This document shows, piece by piece, positions 1 to 14,014 of a stretch of 64,000 bases of DNA. Position 1 is the first letter of the stretch, and each line of letters opens with the position of its first letter. Source of the DNA: Tetragonia tetragonoides (taxonomy: Eukaryota; Streptophyta; Magnoliopsida; Caryophyllales; Aizoaceae); contig CM076150.1 of the NCBI GenBank assembly GCA_038025085.1, forward strand, positions 64,501 through 128,500, written 5' to 3'. The notes beneath the pieces are model-generated. The model was given only the letters and a program-made list of their open reading frames with translations. It had not been told where the DNA came from and did no database searches. The position numbers and the translations under genes are program-made.

Positions 1-3000
1 TTTTTCATCCGATTGGCCTGAAAGATTGTAGGGTTTGATCCGATTGACCTAAAAGATTGTAGGGTCATATAACTCGAAAAAATAAGCAACTTTTGTTCTT
101 GTGGTACCCTATGAATCCCTACAGATAAGGAGTTGATGCGTCTTGCTTTACAACTCGCGAGAGAAGGCGCCCTCTTCATTGATTTTAGTTTTTCATCCGA
201 TTGGCCTAAAATTTTGCAGGGTTATATAAATCAAGAAAATAAGCAACTTTAATTATTGTGGTACCCAATGAATCCCTACAGATAAGGAGTTGCCGAGTCT
301 CGGATTACAGCTCGCTAGAGAAGGCGCCCTATTCATGGATTTTAGTTTGTCATCCGATTGGCCTAATATTTTGCAGGGTCATATAAATAGACAAAATAAG
401 CAACTTTAATCCTTGTGGTACCCAATGAATCCAACCGAGTAAGGAATTACTGCGTCTTAGATTACAGCACGGAGAGAAGGCGCCCTATTCATGGATTTTA
501 GTTTTTCATCTGATTGGCCTAAACTTTTGCAGGGTCATATAAATCGATAAACTAAACAACTTTAATTCTTGTTGTGCCCTATGAATCTCTACAGATAAGG
601 AGTTGTCGAGTCTCGGATGACAGCTCGCGAGAGGAGGCGCCCTATTCATGGATTTTAGTTTTTCATCTGATTGGCCTAAAATTTTGCAAGGTCATATAAA
701 TAGACAAAATAAGCATCTTTAGTTCTTGTGGTACCCTAAGAATCCAAACGAGTAAGGAGTTGCCGAGTCTCGGATTACAGCTCGCGAGAGAAGGCGCCCT
801 ATTCATGGATTTTAGTTTTTCATCTGATTGGCCTAAAATTTTGCAAGGTCATATAAATCGACAAAATAAGCAACTTTAATTCTTGTGGTACCCTATGAAT
901 CCCAACGAGTAAGGAATTGTCACGTCTCGGGTTACAGCTCGCGAGAGAAAGCGCCCTATTCATGGATTTTAGTTTTTCATCCGATTGGCCTAAAAGTTTG
1001 CAGGGTCAGATAAATTAACAAAATAAGCAACTTTAATTCTTGTAATACCCTATGACTCCTTACAGATAAGGAGTTGTCGAGTCTCGTATTATAGCTCGCA
1101 AGAGAAGGTGCCCTTTTCATGGATTTTAGTTTTTCATCAGATTGGCTTAAAATTTTGCAGGGTCATATAAATTGACAAAATAAGCAACTTTAATTCTTGT
1201 GGTACCCTATGAATCTTAACGAGTAAGGAGTTGCCGCGTCTCGGATTACAGCTCGTGAGACAAGGCGCCCTATTCATGGATTTTAGTTTTTCATCCGATT
1301 GGCCTAAAAGATTGTAGGGTTTCATCCGATTGGCCTATAAAGATTGTAGGGTCAAATAAATCGACAAAATAAGCAACTTTAATTCTTGTGGTACCCTATG
1401 AATCCTTACGGAAAAGGACTTGCCGAGTCTTGGATTACAGCTCGCAAGAGAAGGCGCCCTATTCATGGATTTTAGTTTTTTCATCCGATTGGCCTAAAAT
1501 TTTGCAGGGTCATATAAATCGAGATAATAAGCAACTTTAATTCTTGTGGTACCTTATAAATCCTTATAGATAAGGAGTTGTTGCGTCTCGCTTTACATCT
1601 CGCGAGAGAAGGCGCCCTATTCGTGGATTTTAGTTTTTAATCCGATTGGCCTAAAAGTTTGCAGGGTCATTTAAATAGACAAAATAAGCAACTTCAATTC
1701 TTCTGGTACCCAATGAATCCCAACGAGTAAGGAGTTTCCGCCTCTCGGATTATTTTGTTGATTTATATGACCCTACAAATTTTTAGGCCAATCGGATGAA
1801 AAACTAAAATCCATGAATAGGAAAAATAAACGACAAGGCGCCCTATTCATATATTTCAATTTTTCATCCGATTGGCCTAAAATTTTGCAGGGTCATATAA
1901 CTCGACAAAATAAATAACTTTAATTCTTGTGGTACCCTATGAATCCCTACGAGTAAGGAGTTGCCGCGTCTCGGATTACAGCTCGCGAGAGAAGGCACCC
2001 TATTCATGGATTTCAATTTTTTATCTGATTGGCCTAAAATTTTGCAGGGTCACATAAATCGAAAAAATAAACAACTTTAATTGTTGTGGTACCCTATGAA
2101 TCCCTACGAGTAAGGAGTTGCCGGGTCTCAGATTACAGCTCTTGAGAGAAGCCGCCTTATTCATGGATTTCAGTTTTTCATCCGATTGGCCTAATATTTT
2201 GCAAGGTCATATAACTCAACAAAATAAGCAACTTTAATTCTTCGGTTTCCCTTTGAATCCCTAGGAGTAAGGAGTTGCCGAGTCTCGGATTACAGCTCGC
2301 GAGATAAGGCGCACTATTCAAGGATTTCAAGTTTTCATCCGATTGGCCTAAATATTTGCAAGGTCATATAACTTGATAAAATAAACAACTTTAATTCTTG
2401 TGGTAACCTATGAATCCCAACGAGTAAGGAGTTGCGGCGTCTCGGATTACAGCTCGCGAGAGAAAGCGCCCTATTCATGGATTTTAGTTTTTCATCCGAT
2501 TGGCCTAAAAGTTTGCAGGGTCATATAAATTAACAAAATAAGCAACTTTAATTCTTGTAATACCCTATGAATCCTTACAGATAAGGAGTTGTCGAGTCTC
2601 GGATTACAGCTCGCGAGAGAAGGCGCCCTTTTCATGGATTTTAGTTTTTCATCAGATTGGCTTAAAATTTTGCAGGGTCATATAAATTGACAAAATAAAC
2701 AACTTTCATTCTTGTGGTACCCTATGAATCCCTACGAGTAAGGGGTTGCAGCGTCTCGGATTACAGCTCGCGAGAGAAGGCGCCCTTTTCATGGATTTTA
2801 GGTTTTCATCGATTGGCCTAAAATTTTGCTGGGTCATATAACTCGACAAAATATGAAACTTTAATTCTTGTGGTAACCTATGAATCCCTAAGAGTAAGGA
2901 GTTGCCGCGTCTCGGATTATAGCTCGCGAGAGAAGGCGCCTTTTTCATGGATTTTAGTTTTTCATCCGATTGGCCTAAAATTTTGCAGGGTCATATAACT

Positions 3001-4900
3001 CGATAAAATAAGAAAGTTTAATTCTTGTGGTACCCTATGAATCCATACGAGTAAGGAGTTGCCGCGTCTCAGATTATAGCTCGCGAGAGAAGGCGCCCTA
3101 TTCATGGATTTAAATTTTTCATCCGATTGGCCTAAAAGTTTCCAGGTTATGTAACTCGACAAAATAAACAACTTTAATTCTTGTGGTACCCTATGAATCC
3201 CTACGAGTAAGGAGTTGTCGCGTCGCGGATTACAGCTCGCGAGAGAAGGCGCCCTATTCATGTATTTCAAATTTTCATCCAATTGGCCTAAAATTTTGCA
3301 GGGTCATATAACTCGACAAAATAAATAACTTTAATTCTTATTGTACCCTATGAATCCCTACGAGGAAGGAGTTGCCGCGTCTCGGATTACATCTCGCGAG
3401 AGAAGACACCCTTTTCATGGATTTTAGTTTTTCATCCGATTGGCCTAAAATATTGCAGGGTCATATAACTCGACAAAATATGAAACTTTAATTCTTGTGA
3501 TAACCTATGAATCCCTACGAGTAAGGAGTTGTCGCGTCTCGGATTACAGCTCACGAGAGAAGGCGCCCTATTCATGGATTTTATTTTTCATCCGATTGGC
3601 CTAGAATTTCGCAAGGTCATATAACTCGACGAAATAAACAACTTTAATTCTTGTGGTACCCTCTGAATCCCTACGAGTAAGGAGATGCCGCGTCTCGGAT
3701 TACAGCTCGCTAGAGAAGACGCCTTTTTCATGGATTTTAGTTTTTCATTCGATTGGCCTAAAATTTTGCAGGGTCATATAACTCGACAAAATAAACAACT
3801 TTAATTCTTGTGGTACCCTATGAATCCCTACGAGTAAGGAGTTGCCGCGTCTCGGATTACAGCTCGCGAGAGAATGCGCCCTATTTATGGATTTTATTTT
3901 TTCATCCGATTGGCGTAAAATTTTGCAGGGTTATATAACTCGACAAAATAAGAAACTTTGATTCTTGTGGTACCCTATGAATCCCAACGAGTAAGGAGTT
4001 GCCGTGTCTCGGATTACAGCTCGCGAGAGAAGGCGCCTTTTTCATGGATTTCAGTTTTTCATCCGATTGGCCTAAACTTTTGCAGGGTCATAAAACTCGA
4101 CAAAATAAACAACTTTAGTTCTTGTGGTACCCTATGAATCCCTACGAGTAAGGAGTTGCCGCGTCTCGGATTACAGCTCGCGAGGGAAGGCGGCCTAATG
4201 AGTTTTTCTTCCGATTAGCCTAAAATTTTGCAGGGTCATATAACTCGACAAAATAAGAATCTTTAATTCTTGTGGTACCCTATGAGTCCCTACAAGTAAG
4301 GAGTTTCCGCGTCTCGGATTACAGCTCGCGAGATAAGGCGCCCCATTCATGGATTTCAAGTTTTCATCCGATTGGCCAAAAATTTTGCAGGGTCATATAA
4401 ATCGACAAAATGAACAACTTTAATTCTTGTGGTACCCTATGAATCCCTACGAGTAAGGAGTTGTCGCATTTCGGAGTACAGCTCGGGAGAGAAGGCGCCC
4501 TATTCATGTATTTAAATTTTTCATCCGATTGGCCTAAAATTTTTCAGGGTCATATAGCTCGACAAAATAAACATCTTTAATTCTTGTTGTACCCTATGAA
4601 TCCCTACGAGCAAGGAGTTGCCACGTCTCGGATTACAGTTCGCGAGAGAAAGCGCCCGATTCATGGATTTCAATCTTTTATCCGATTGGCCTAAAATATT
4701 GCAGGGTCATATAACTCGACAAAATAAACGTCTTTAATTCTTGTGGTACCCTATGAATCCCTATGAGGAAGGAGTTGCCGCGTCTCGGATTGCAGCTCGC
4801 GACAGAAGGCGCTCTATTCCTGGATTTCAACTTTTCATCCGATTGGCCTAAAATTTTGCAGGGTCATATAACACGACATAATAAGCAACTTTAATTCTTG
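1..4900. repeat. Satellite subfamily A (GGCGCC type)
   Basis: Monomers here carry GCTCGCGAGAGAAGGCGCCCTATTCATGG-like sequence, read in short blocks as CTCGCGAGAG and AAGGCGCCC, and TTTTTCATCCGATTGG. The first ~1.8 kb often has CAGATAAGGAGTTG and AAATCGACAAAATAAG variants. From ~1.9 kb CTACGAGTAAGGAGTTGCCG becomes the rule. The change to GGCACC monomers happens between ~4805 and ~4960. A later change from GCGCC to GCACC by C-to-T decay at methylated CpG is possible, but the direction is inference. Confidence 0.85.
1750..1821 (-). repeat. Inverted satellite fragment inside the array
   Basis: This 72-bp piece is the reverse complement of the usual monomer part running from TATTCATGG through GATTGGCC to CAACAAAATAA. 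It reads TTATTTTGTTGATTTATATG at its left end and CCATGAATAGG at its right end, and is flanked on both sides by monomers in the normal direction. It is the only orientation switch I noticed in the array. Confidence 0.9.
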
Positions 4901-7900
4901 TGGTACCCTATGAATCCCTACAAGTATGGAGTTGACACCTCTCGGATTATAGCTCACGAGAAAAGGCACCCTATTCATGGATATTCGTTTTTTGTCCGAT
5001 TTGCCTAAAATTTTGCAGGGTCATATAACTCAACAAAATAAGAAACTTTAATTCTTATGGTACCTTATGAATCTCTACGAGTAAGGAGTTTTCATGACTC
5101 GGATTACACCTCACGAGAGAAGGCACCCTATTCACGGATTTTAGTTTTTCTTCCGATTGGCCTAAAATTTTGTAGGGTCATATAATTCGACAAAATAAGA
5201 AACTTTAATTCTTGTGGTACCCTGTGAATGCCAACGAGTAAGGAGTTGCTGAGTCTCGTATTACAACTCACGAGAGAAGGCACCATATTCATAGATTTTC
5301 ATTTTTCGTCCGATTGGCCTAAAATTTTGCAGGGTCATATAACTGGACAAAATAAGAAACTTTAATTCTTGTGCTACCCTATGAATCTCTACGAGTAAGG
5401 AGTTTTCGTGACTCGGATTACAGCTCACGAGAGAAGGCACCCTATTCATGGATTTTATTTTTTCGTTCGATTGGCCTAAAAGTTTGCAGGGTCATATAAA
5501 TCGACAAAATAAGAAACTTTAATTCTTGTGGTACCCTTTGAGTCCTTATGAGTAAGGAGTTGACACGTCCCAGATTACAGCACACGAGAGGAGGCACCCT
5601 TTTCGGGGATTTTAGTATATCTTTCGATTGGCCTAAAATTTTGCAGGGTCATATAAATCGACAAAATAAACAACATTCCTTCTTGTGGTACCCTCAGAAT
5701 CCCTACGAGTATGGAGTTGACAGGTCTCGTATTACAGCTCACGAGAGAAGGCACCCTATTTATGGATTTTAGTTGTTTGTCCGATTGGACTAAAATTTTG
5801 CAGGGTCATATAACTCAACAAAATAAACAACTTTACTTCTTGTGGTGCCCTATGAATCCCAACGAGTAAGGAGTTGACATGTCTCGGATTACCGCTCACG
5901 AGAGAAGGCATCCTATTCATGGATTTTAGTTTTTCGTCCGATTGGCCTAAAATTTTGCAAGGTTATACAACATGACAAAATAAGAAACTTTAATGCTTGT
6001 GGTACCCTATGAATCCCTACGAGTAAGGAGTTGTCATGACTCGGATTACAGCTCACGAGCGAAGGCACCCTTTTAATGGATTTTAGTTTTTCGTCCGATT
6101 GGCCTAATATTTTGCAGGGTCATATAACTGGACAAAATAAGCAACTTTAATTCTAGTGGTACCCTATGAATCCCTACGAGTAAGGAGTCCTTATGACTCG
6201 GATTACAGCTCACGAGCGAAGGCACCCTATTCATAGATTTTAGTTTTTCGTCCGATTGGCCTAAAATTTTGCAGGGTCATATAACACGATAAAATAAGCA
6301 ACTTTAATTCTTGTGGTACCCTGTGAATCCCTACGAGTAAGGACTTGACACGTGTCGGATTACAGCACACGAGAGAAGGCACCCTTTTCGTGGATTTTAG
6401 TTTTTCGTTCGATTGGCCTAAAATTTTGGAGGGTCATATAACTCGACATAATAAACAACATTCATTCTTGTGGTACCCTCTGAATCCCTACGAGTATGGA
6501 GTTAACAGGTCTCGCATTACAGCTCACAAGAGAAGGCACCCTATTCTTGGATTTTAGTTTTTTGTCCGATTGACCTAAAATTTTGCAGGGTCATATAACT
6601 CGACAAAATAAGCAAATATAATTCTTGTGTTACCCTATCAATCCCATCGAGTAAGGAGTTGACACGTCTGGATTACAGCTCACGAGAGAAGGCACACTAT
6701 TCATGGATATTCATTTTTTGTCCGATTGGCCTAAACTTTTGCAGGGTCATATAACTCGACAGAATAAGCATTTTTAATTCTTGTGGTACCCTATGAATCC
6801 CTACGAGTAAGGTGTTGTCGTGACTCTGATTACAGCTCAAGAGAGAAGGCACCCTATTCATGGCTTTTAGTTTTTCGTTTGTTGGCCTAAAATTTTTTAG
6901 GGTCATATAAATCGACAAAATAAGCAACTTTTATTCTTGTGGAAACCTATGAATGCCCACGAGTAAGGAGTTGCCGCATCTCGTATTACAGCTCACGAGA
7001 GAAAGCACCCAGTTCATGGATTTTAGTTTTTCGTCCGATTGGCCTAAAATTTTGCAGGGTCATATAACTGGACAAAATAAGCAACTTTAATTCTTTGGGT
7101 ACCCTATGAATCCCTACGAGTAAGGAGTTGTCGTGACTCGGATTACAGCTCACGAGAGAAGGCACACTATCATGGATTTTAGTTTTTCGTCCGATTAGCC
7201 TAAAATTTTGCAGGGTCATATAACTCGACAAAATAAAAAAACTTTTATTCTTGTGGTACCTTTTGAATCCCTACGAGTAACGAGTTGACACGTCTCGGAT
7301 TACAGCTCACGAGAGAAGGCACACTATTCATGGATATTAGTTTTTTGTCCGATTGACCTAAAATTTTGCAGGGTCATATAACTCAACAAAATAAGCAATA
7401 TTAATTCTTGTGGTACCCTGTGAATCCCCACGAGTAAGGAGTTGACACGTCTCGGATTACAGCTCACGAGAGAAGGCACCCTTTTCGTGGATTTTAGTTT
7501 TTCGTCCGATTGGCCTAATATTTTTCATGGTCATATAACTTGACAAAATAAACAACATTCATTCTTGTGGCACCCTATGAATCCCAACGAGTAAGGAGTT
7601 GACACGTCTCGGATTACAGCTCACGAGAGAAGGCTCCCTATTCATGGATTTTATTTTTTCGTCCGATTGACCTAAAATTTTGCAGTGTCATATAACTCGA
7701 CAAAATAAACATCATTCATTCTTGTGGTACCCTCTGAATCCCTACGAGTATGGAGTTGACAGGTCTCGCATTACAACTCACGAGAGAAGGCACCCTATTC
7801 ATGAATTTTAATTTTTTGTCCGATTGGCCTAAAATTTTGCTGGGTCACATAACTCGACAAAATAAGCAAATTTAATTCTTGTGGTACCATATGAATCTCT

Positions 7901-8849
7901 ACGAGTAAAGAGTTGACACGTCTCAGATTACAACTCATGAGAGAAAGCACCCTATTCATGGATTTTACTTTTACATCTGATTGACCTACAATTTTGTAGG
8001 GTCATATAACATGGAAAAATAAGAACCTTTAATTCTTTTGGTACCCTATGAATCCCTACGAGTAAAGAGTTTCCACATCACGTATTACAGCTCACGAGAG
8101 AAGGCACGCTATGCATGGATTTTAGGTTTTCGTCCGATTAGCCTAAAATTTTGCAGAGTCATATAACTCGACAAAATAAGCAACATTAATTCTTGTGTTA
8201 GCCTATGAATCCCTACGAGTAAGGAGTTGACACGTCTCAGATTACTCCCAAGAGAAGGCACCCTATTCATGGATTTTAGTTTTTCGTCCAATTAACCTAA
8301 AATTTTGCAAGGTCATATAACTCGACAAAATAAGCAACTTTAATTCTTGTAGTACCCTATGAATCCCTACGAGTAACGAGTTGTCGGGTCTCGGATTACA
8401 ACTCACGAGAGAAGGCACCCTATTCATCAATTTTAGTTTTATGTCCGATTGGCCTAAAATTTTGCAGGGTCATATAACTCGACAAAATAAGCAACTTTAA
8501 TTCTTGTGGTACCCTATGGATCCATACGAGTAAAGAGTTGACACGTCTCGGATTACAGCTCCCGTGAGAAGGCACCGTATTCATGGATTTTTGTTTTTCG
8601 TCCGATTGGCCTAAAATATTGCAGGGTCATATAACTCGATAACATAAGCAACTTTTATTCTTGTGGTGCCCTATGAGTCCCTACGAGTAAGGAGTTGACA
8701 CGTCTCCGGTTACAGCTCACGAGAGAAGACACCCTATTCATGGATATATATTTTTCGTCCGATTGGCCTAAAATTTTGCAGGGTCATATAACTCGACAAA
8801 ATAAGCAACTTTAATTGTTGAGGTGCCCTATGAGTCACTACGAGTAAGG

Positions 8850-11475
8850 AGTTGACACGTCTCGGATTACAGCTCACGAGAGAAGGCACCATATTCATGG
8901 ATTTTAGTTTTTCGTCCGATTGGCCTAAGATTTTGCAGGGTCATATAACTCGACAAATTAAGCAACTTTTATTCTTTCGGTAACCTATTAATCCCTACGA
9001 GTAAGGAGTTGACCTGTCTCGGATTACAGCTCACGAGATAAGGCACTCTATTCATGGATTTTAGTTTTTCGTCAGACTGGCCTAAAATTTTGCAAGGTAA
9101 TATAACTCGGCAAAAGAAGCAACTTTAATTCTTGTGGTACCCTATAGATCCCTACGAGTAAATAGTTAACATGTCTCGGATTACAGCTCACGAGAGAAGG
9201 CACCCTATTCATGGATAATAGTTTTTCGTCCGAGTGGCCTAAAATTTTGCAGGGGTCATATAACTCGACAAAATAAGAAATTTTTATTCTTGTGGTACCC
9301 TATGAATCCCTAAGAGTAAAGAGTTGCCACGTCACGGATTACAGCTCACAAGAAAAGACACCCTATTCATGGATTTTAGTTTTTCGTCCGATTGACCTAG
9401 TGTTTTGCAGAGTCATATAACTCGACAAAATAAGAAACTTTAACTCTTGTTGTGCCCTATGAACCCCTACGAGTAAGGAGTTGACACGTCTCGGATTACA
9501 GCTCACAAGAGAAGGCAACCTATTCATGGATTTTAGTTTTTCGTCCGACTGGCCTAAAATTTTGCAGGTTTATATAACTCAACAAAATAAGCAACTTTAA
9601 TTCTTGTGGTACCCTATGAATCCATACGAGTAAAGAGTTGACACGTCTTGGATTACGAGAGAAGGCACCATATTCATGGATTTTAGTTTTTTGTCTGATT
9701 GGCCTAAAATTTTGCAGGGTCATATAACTCAACAACATAAGCAACTTTAATTCTTGTGTTACCCTATGAATCCCTAAGAGTAAAGTGTTGCCACATCTCA
9801 GATTACAGCTCACGAGTGAATGTACCCTATTCATGGATTTTAGTTTTTCGTCCGATTGGCCTAAGATTTTGCAGGGTTATATAACTCGACAAAATAAGCA
9901 ACTTTGATTGTTGTGGTACCCTATTAATCCCTACGAGTAAGGAGTTACCGCGTCTCGGATTACAGCTTACGAGAGAAGGCACCATATTCATGAATATAGT
10001 TTTTTGTCCGATTGGCCTAAAATTTTGCAGGGTCATATAACTCGGCAAAATAAGCAACTTTAATTATTGTGGTACCCTATAGATCCCTACGAGTAAAGAG
10101 TTGACATGTCTTGGATTACAACTAAGGAGAGAAGGACCCTATTCATGGATTTTATTTTTTTGTCTGATTGACCTAAAATTTTGCAGGGTCATATAACTTG
10201 ACAATATAAGCAACTTTAATTCTTGTGGTACCCTATGAATCCCTACGAGTAAGGAGTTGACACGTCTCGGATTACAGCTCACGAGATAAGGCACCATATT
10301 CATGGATTTTCGTTTTTCGTCCGATTGGCCTAAAATTTTGCAGGGTCATATAACTCGACAAATTAAGCAACTTTTATTCTTATGGTAACCTATTAATCCC
10401 TATGAGTAAGGAGTTGACCTGTCTCGGATTACAGCTTACGAGAGAAGGCACCCTATTCGTGGATTTTAGTTTTTCGTCTGACTGGCCTAAAATTTTGCAA
10501 GGTAATATAACTTGGCAAAATAAGCAACTTTAATTCTTGTGGTACCCTATAGATCCCTATGAGTAAATAATTAACATGTCTTGGATTACAGCTCACGAGA
10601 GAAGGCACCCTATTCATGGATAATAGTTTTTCGTCCGATTGGCCTAAAATTTTGCAGGGTCATATAACTCGACAAAATAAGAAACTTTTATTCTTGTGGT
10701 ACGCTATGAATCCCTAAAAGTAAAGAGTTTCCATGTCACGGATTACAGCTCACAAGGAAAGACACCCTATTCATGGATTTTAGTTTTTCGTCCGATTGGC
10801 CTAAAGTTTTGCAGAGTCATATCACTCGAAAAAATAAGAAACTTTGACTCTTGTGGTGCCCTATGAACCCCTACGAGTAAGGAGTTGACACGTCTCGGAT
10901 TACTGCTCACAAGAGAAGGCACCCTATTCATGGATTTTAGTTTTTCGTCCGATTGGCCTAAAATTTAGCAGGTTTATATAACTCGACAAAATAAGCAACT
11001 TTAATTCTTGTGGTACCCTATGAATCCATACGAGTTAAGATTTGACACATCTCGGATTACGAGAGAAGGCACCATATTCATGGATTTTAGTTTTTCGTCT
11101 GATTGGCCTAAAATTTTCCAGGGTCATATAACTCGACAACATAAGCAACTTTTATTCTTGTGTTACCCTATGAATCCCTAAGAATAAAGTGTTGCCACGT
11201 CTCAGATTACAGCTCACGAGAGAATGTACGCTATTCATCAATTTTAGTTTTTCGTCCGATTGGCCTAAGATTTTACAGGGTTATATAACTCGAAAAATAA
11301 GAAACTTTAATTATTATGGTACCCTATTAATCCCTAAGAGTAAGGAGTTACCGCGTCTCGGATTACAGCTCACGAGAGAAGGCACCCTATTCATGAATAT
11401 TAGTTTTTTGTCCGATTGGCCTAAAATTTTGCAGGGTCATATAACTGGACAAAATATGCAACTTTAATTATTGTG
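8850..11475. repeat. Higher-order tandem duplication, ~1405-bp offset (9 monomers)
   Basis: The stretch ~8850-10070 recurs at ~10255-11475 with diagnostic variants in the same order. TAACCTATTAATCCC is at 8981 and 10386. The shortened monomer with GGATTACGAGAGAAGG follows TCCATACGAG at 9621 and 11025. TTAATTATTGTGG occurs near 10055 and 11465. The offset of 1404-1405 bp equals nine monomers. The copies have diverged by scattered substitutions, so this duplication is older than the 2193-bp one. Confidence 0.85.
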
Positions 11476-11640
11476 GTACCCTCTGAATCGCTACGAGTAA
11501 GGAGTTGCAGCGTCTCGAATTACTGCCCACGAGAGAAGGCACCCTATTCATGGATATTAGTTTTTCGTCCGATTGGCCTAAAATTTTGCAGGGTCATATA
11601 ACTCGACAAAATAAGCAACTTTAATTCTTTTCGTACCCTA

Positions 11641-14014
11641 TGAATCGTTACGAGTAAGGAGTTGTCGCGTCTCGGATTACAGCTCACGGGAGAAGGCACG
11701 CTATTCATGGATTTTAGTTTTTTGTCCGATTGGCCTAAAATTTTTCAGGATCATATAACTCGACAAAATAAGCAACATTAATTCTTGTGGTACCTTCTGA
11801 ATCCCTACGAGTAAGGAGTTATCGCGTCTCGGATTACAGCTCACGAGAGAAGGCACCCTATTCATGGATTTTAGTTTTTCGTACGATTGGCCTAAAATTT
11901 TGCAGGGTCATATAACTCGACAAAATAATCAACTTTTATTCATGTGGTACCCTATGAATCCCTACGAGTAAAGAGTTGACACGTCTCAGATTACAGCTCA
12001 TGAGAGAAGGCTCCCTATACATGGATTATAGTTTTTCGTCCGATTGGCCTAAAATTTTGCAGGGTCATATAACTCGACAAAATAAGCAACTTTAGTTCTT
12101 GTGGTACCCTATGAATCCCTACAACTAGGGAGTTGATTACAGCTCACGAGAGAAGGCACCCCTATTTATGGATTTTAGTTTTTCGTCCGATTGGCCTAAA
12201 CTTTTGCAGAGTCATATAACTCGATAAAATAAACAAGTTTCATTCTTGTGGTACCCTATGAATCCCTACGAGTAAGGAGTTGTCGAGTCTCGGATTACAG
12301 CTCACGAGAGAAGGCACCCTATTCATGGATTTTACTTTTTTGTCCGATTGGCCTATAATTTTGCAAGGTCATATAACTCGAAAAAATAAGCAACCTTAAT
12401 TCTTTTGGTTCCCTCTGAATCTCTATGAGTAAGGAATTGTCGCGTCTCGGATTACGGCTCACGAGAGAAGGCAACCTATTCATGGATTTTAGTTTTTCGT
12501 ACGATTGGCCTAAAATTTTGCAGGGTCATATAACTCGAAAAAATAAGCAACTTTAATTCATGTAGTACCCTATTAATCCCTAAAAGTAAGGAGTTACCGA
12601 GTCTCGAAAAAATAAGCAACTTTAATTCATGTAGTACCCTATTAATCCCTATTCGTGGATATTAGTTTTTGGACCGATTGGCCTAAAATTTTGCAGGGTC
12701 ATAAAAATCGACAAAATAAGCAACTTTAATTCTTGTGGTACCCTATGAATCCCTACGAGTAAGGAGTTGTCATGACTTGGATTACAGCTCACGAGAGAAG
12801 GCCCCCGATTCATGGATTTTAGTTTTTCGTCTGATTAGCCTAAAATTTTGCAGGGTCATATAAATCGACAAGATAAGCAACTTTAATTCTTGTGGTACCC
12901 TATGAATCCATTCGAGTAAAGAGTTGACACGTCTCGGATTACAGATCAGGAGAGAAGGCACCATATTCATGGATTTTAGTTTTTCGACTGATTGGCTTAA
13001 AATTTTGCAGGGTCATATAACTCGACAAAATAAGCAACTTTAATTCTTGTGGTACCCTATGAATCCCTACGGATAAGGAGTTGCCATGTCACATATTACA
13101 GCTCACGAGAAAAGGCACCCTATTCATGGATTTTAGTTTTTCGTCCGATTGGCCTAAAATTTTGTAGAGTCATATAACTTGACAAAATAAGGAACTTTAA
13201 TTCTTGTGATGCCCTATGAATCCCTACGAGTAAGGAGGTTAGACATCTTGGATTACAGCTCACGAGAGAAGGCACCCTATTCATGGATATAAGTTTTTCG
13301 TCCGATTGGCCTAAAATTTTGTAGGGTCACATAACTCGACAAAATAAGCAACTTTAATTCTTGTGGTAACCTATGAATCGTTACGAGTAAGGAGTTGTCG
13401 CGTCTCGGATTACAGCTCACGGGAGAAGGCACGCTATTCATGGATTTTAGTTTTTTGTCCGATTGGCCTAAAATTTTTCAGGATCATATAACTCGACAAA
13501 ATAAGCAACATTAATTCTTGTGGTACCTTCTGAATCCCTACGAGTAAGGAGTTATCGCGTCTCGGATTACAGCTCACGAGAGAAGGCACCCTATTCATGG
13601 ATTTTAGTTTTTCGTACGATTGGCCTAAAATTTTGCAGGGTCATATAACTCGACAAAATAATCAACTTTTATTCATGTGGTACCCTATGAATCCCTACGA
13701 GTAAAGAGTTGACACGTCTCAGATTACAGCTCATGAGAGAAGGCTCCCTATTCATGGATTATAGTTTTTCGTCCGATTGGCCTAAAATTTTGCAGGGTCA
13801 TATAACTCGACAAAATAAGCAACTTTAGTTCTTGTGGTACCCTATGAATCCCTACAACTAGGGAGTTGATTACAGCTCACGAGAGAAGGCACCCCTATTT
13901 ATGGATTTTAGTTTTTCGTCCGATTGGCCTAAACTTTTGCAGAGTCATATAACTCGATAAAATAAACAAGTTTCATTCTTGTGGTACCCTATGAATCCCT
14001 ACGAGTAAGGAGTT
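11641..14014. repeat. Higher-order duplication, ~640 bp copied at a 1733-bp offset
   Basis: The segments ~11641-12281 and ~13374-14014 are almost the same. They share the rare variants TGAATCGTTACGAG, CAGCTCACGGGAGAAGGCACG, TTTTTCAGGATCATATAAC and a monomer shortened at CTACAACTAGGGAGTTGATT. The 1733-bp offset is eleven monomers. The sequence between them (12282-13373) is ordinary, partly scrambled subfamily B satellite. Confidence 0.9.
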
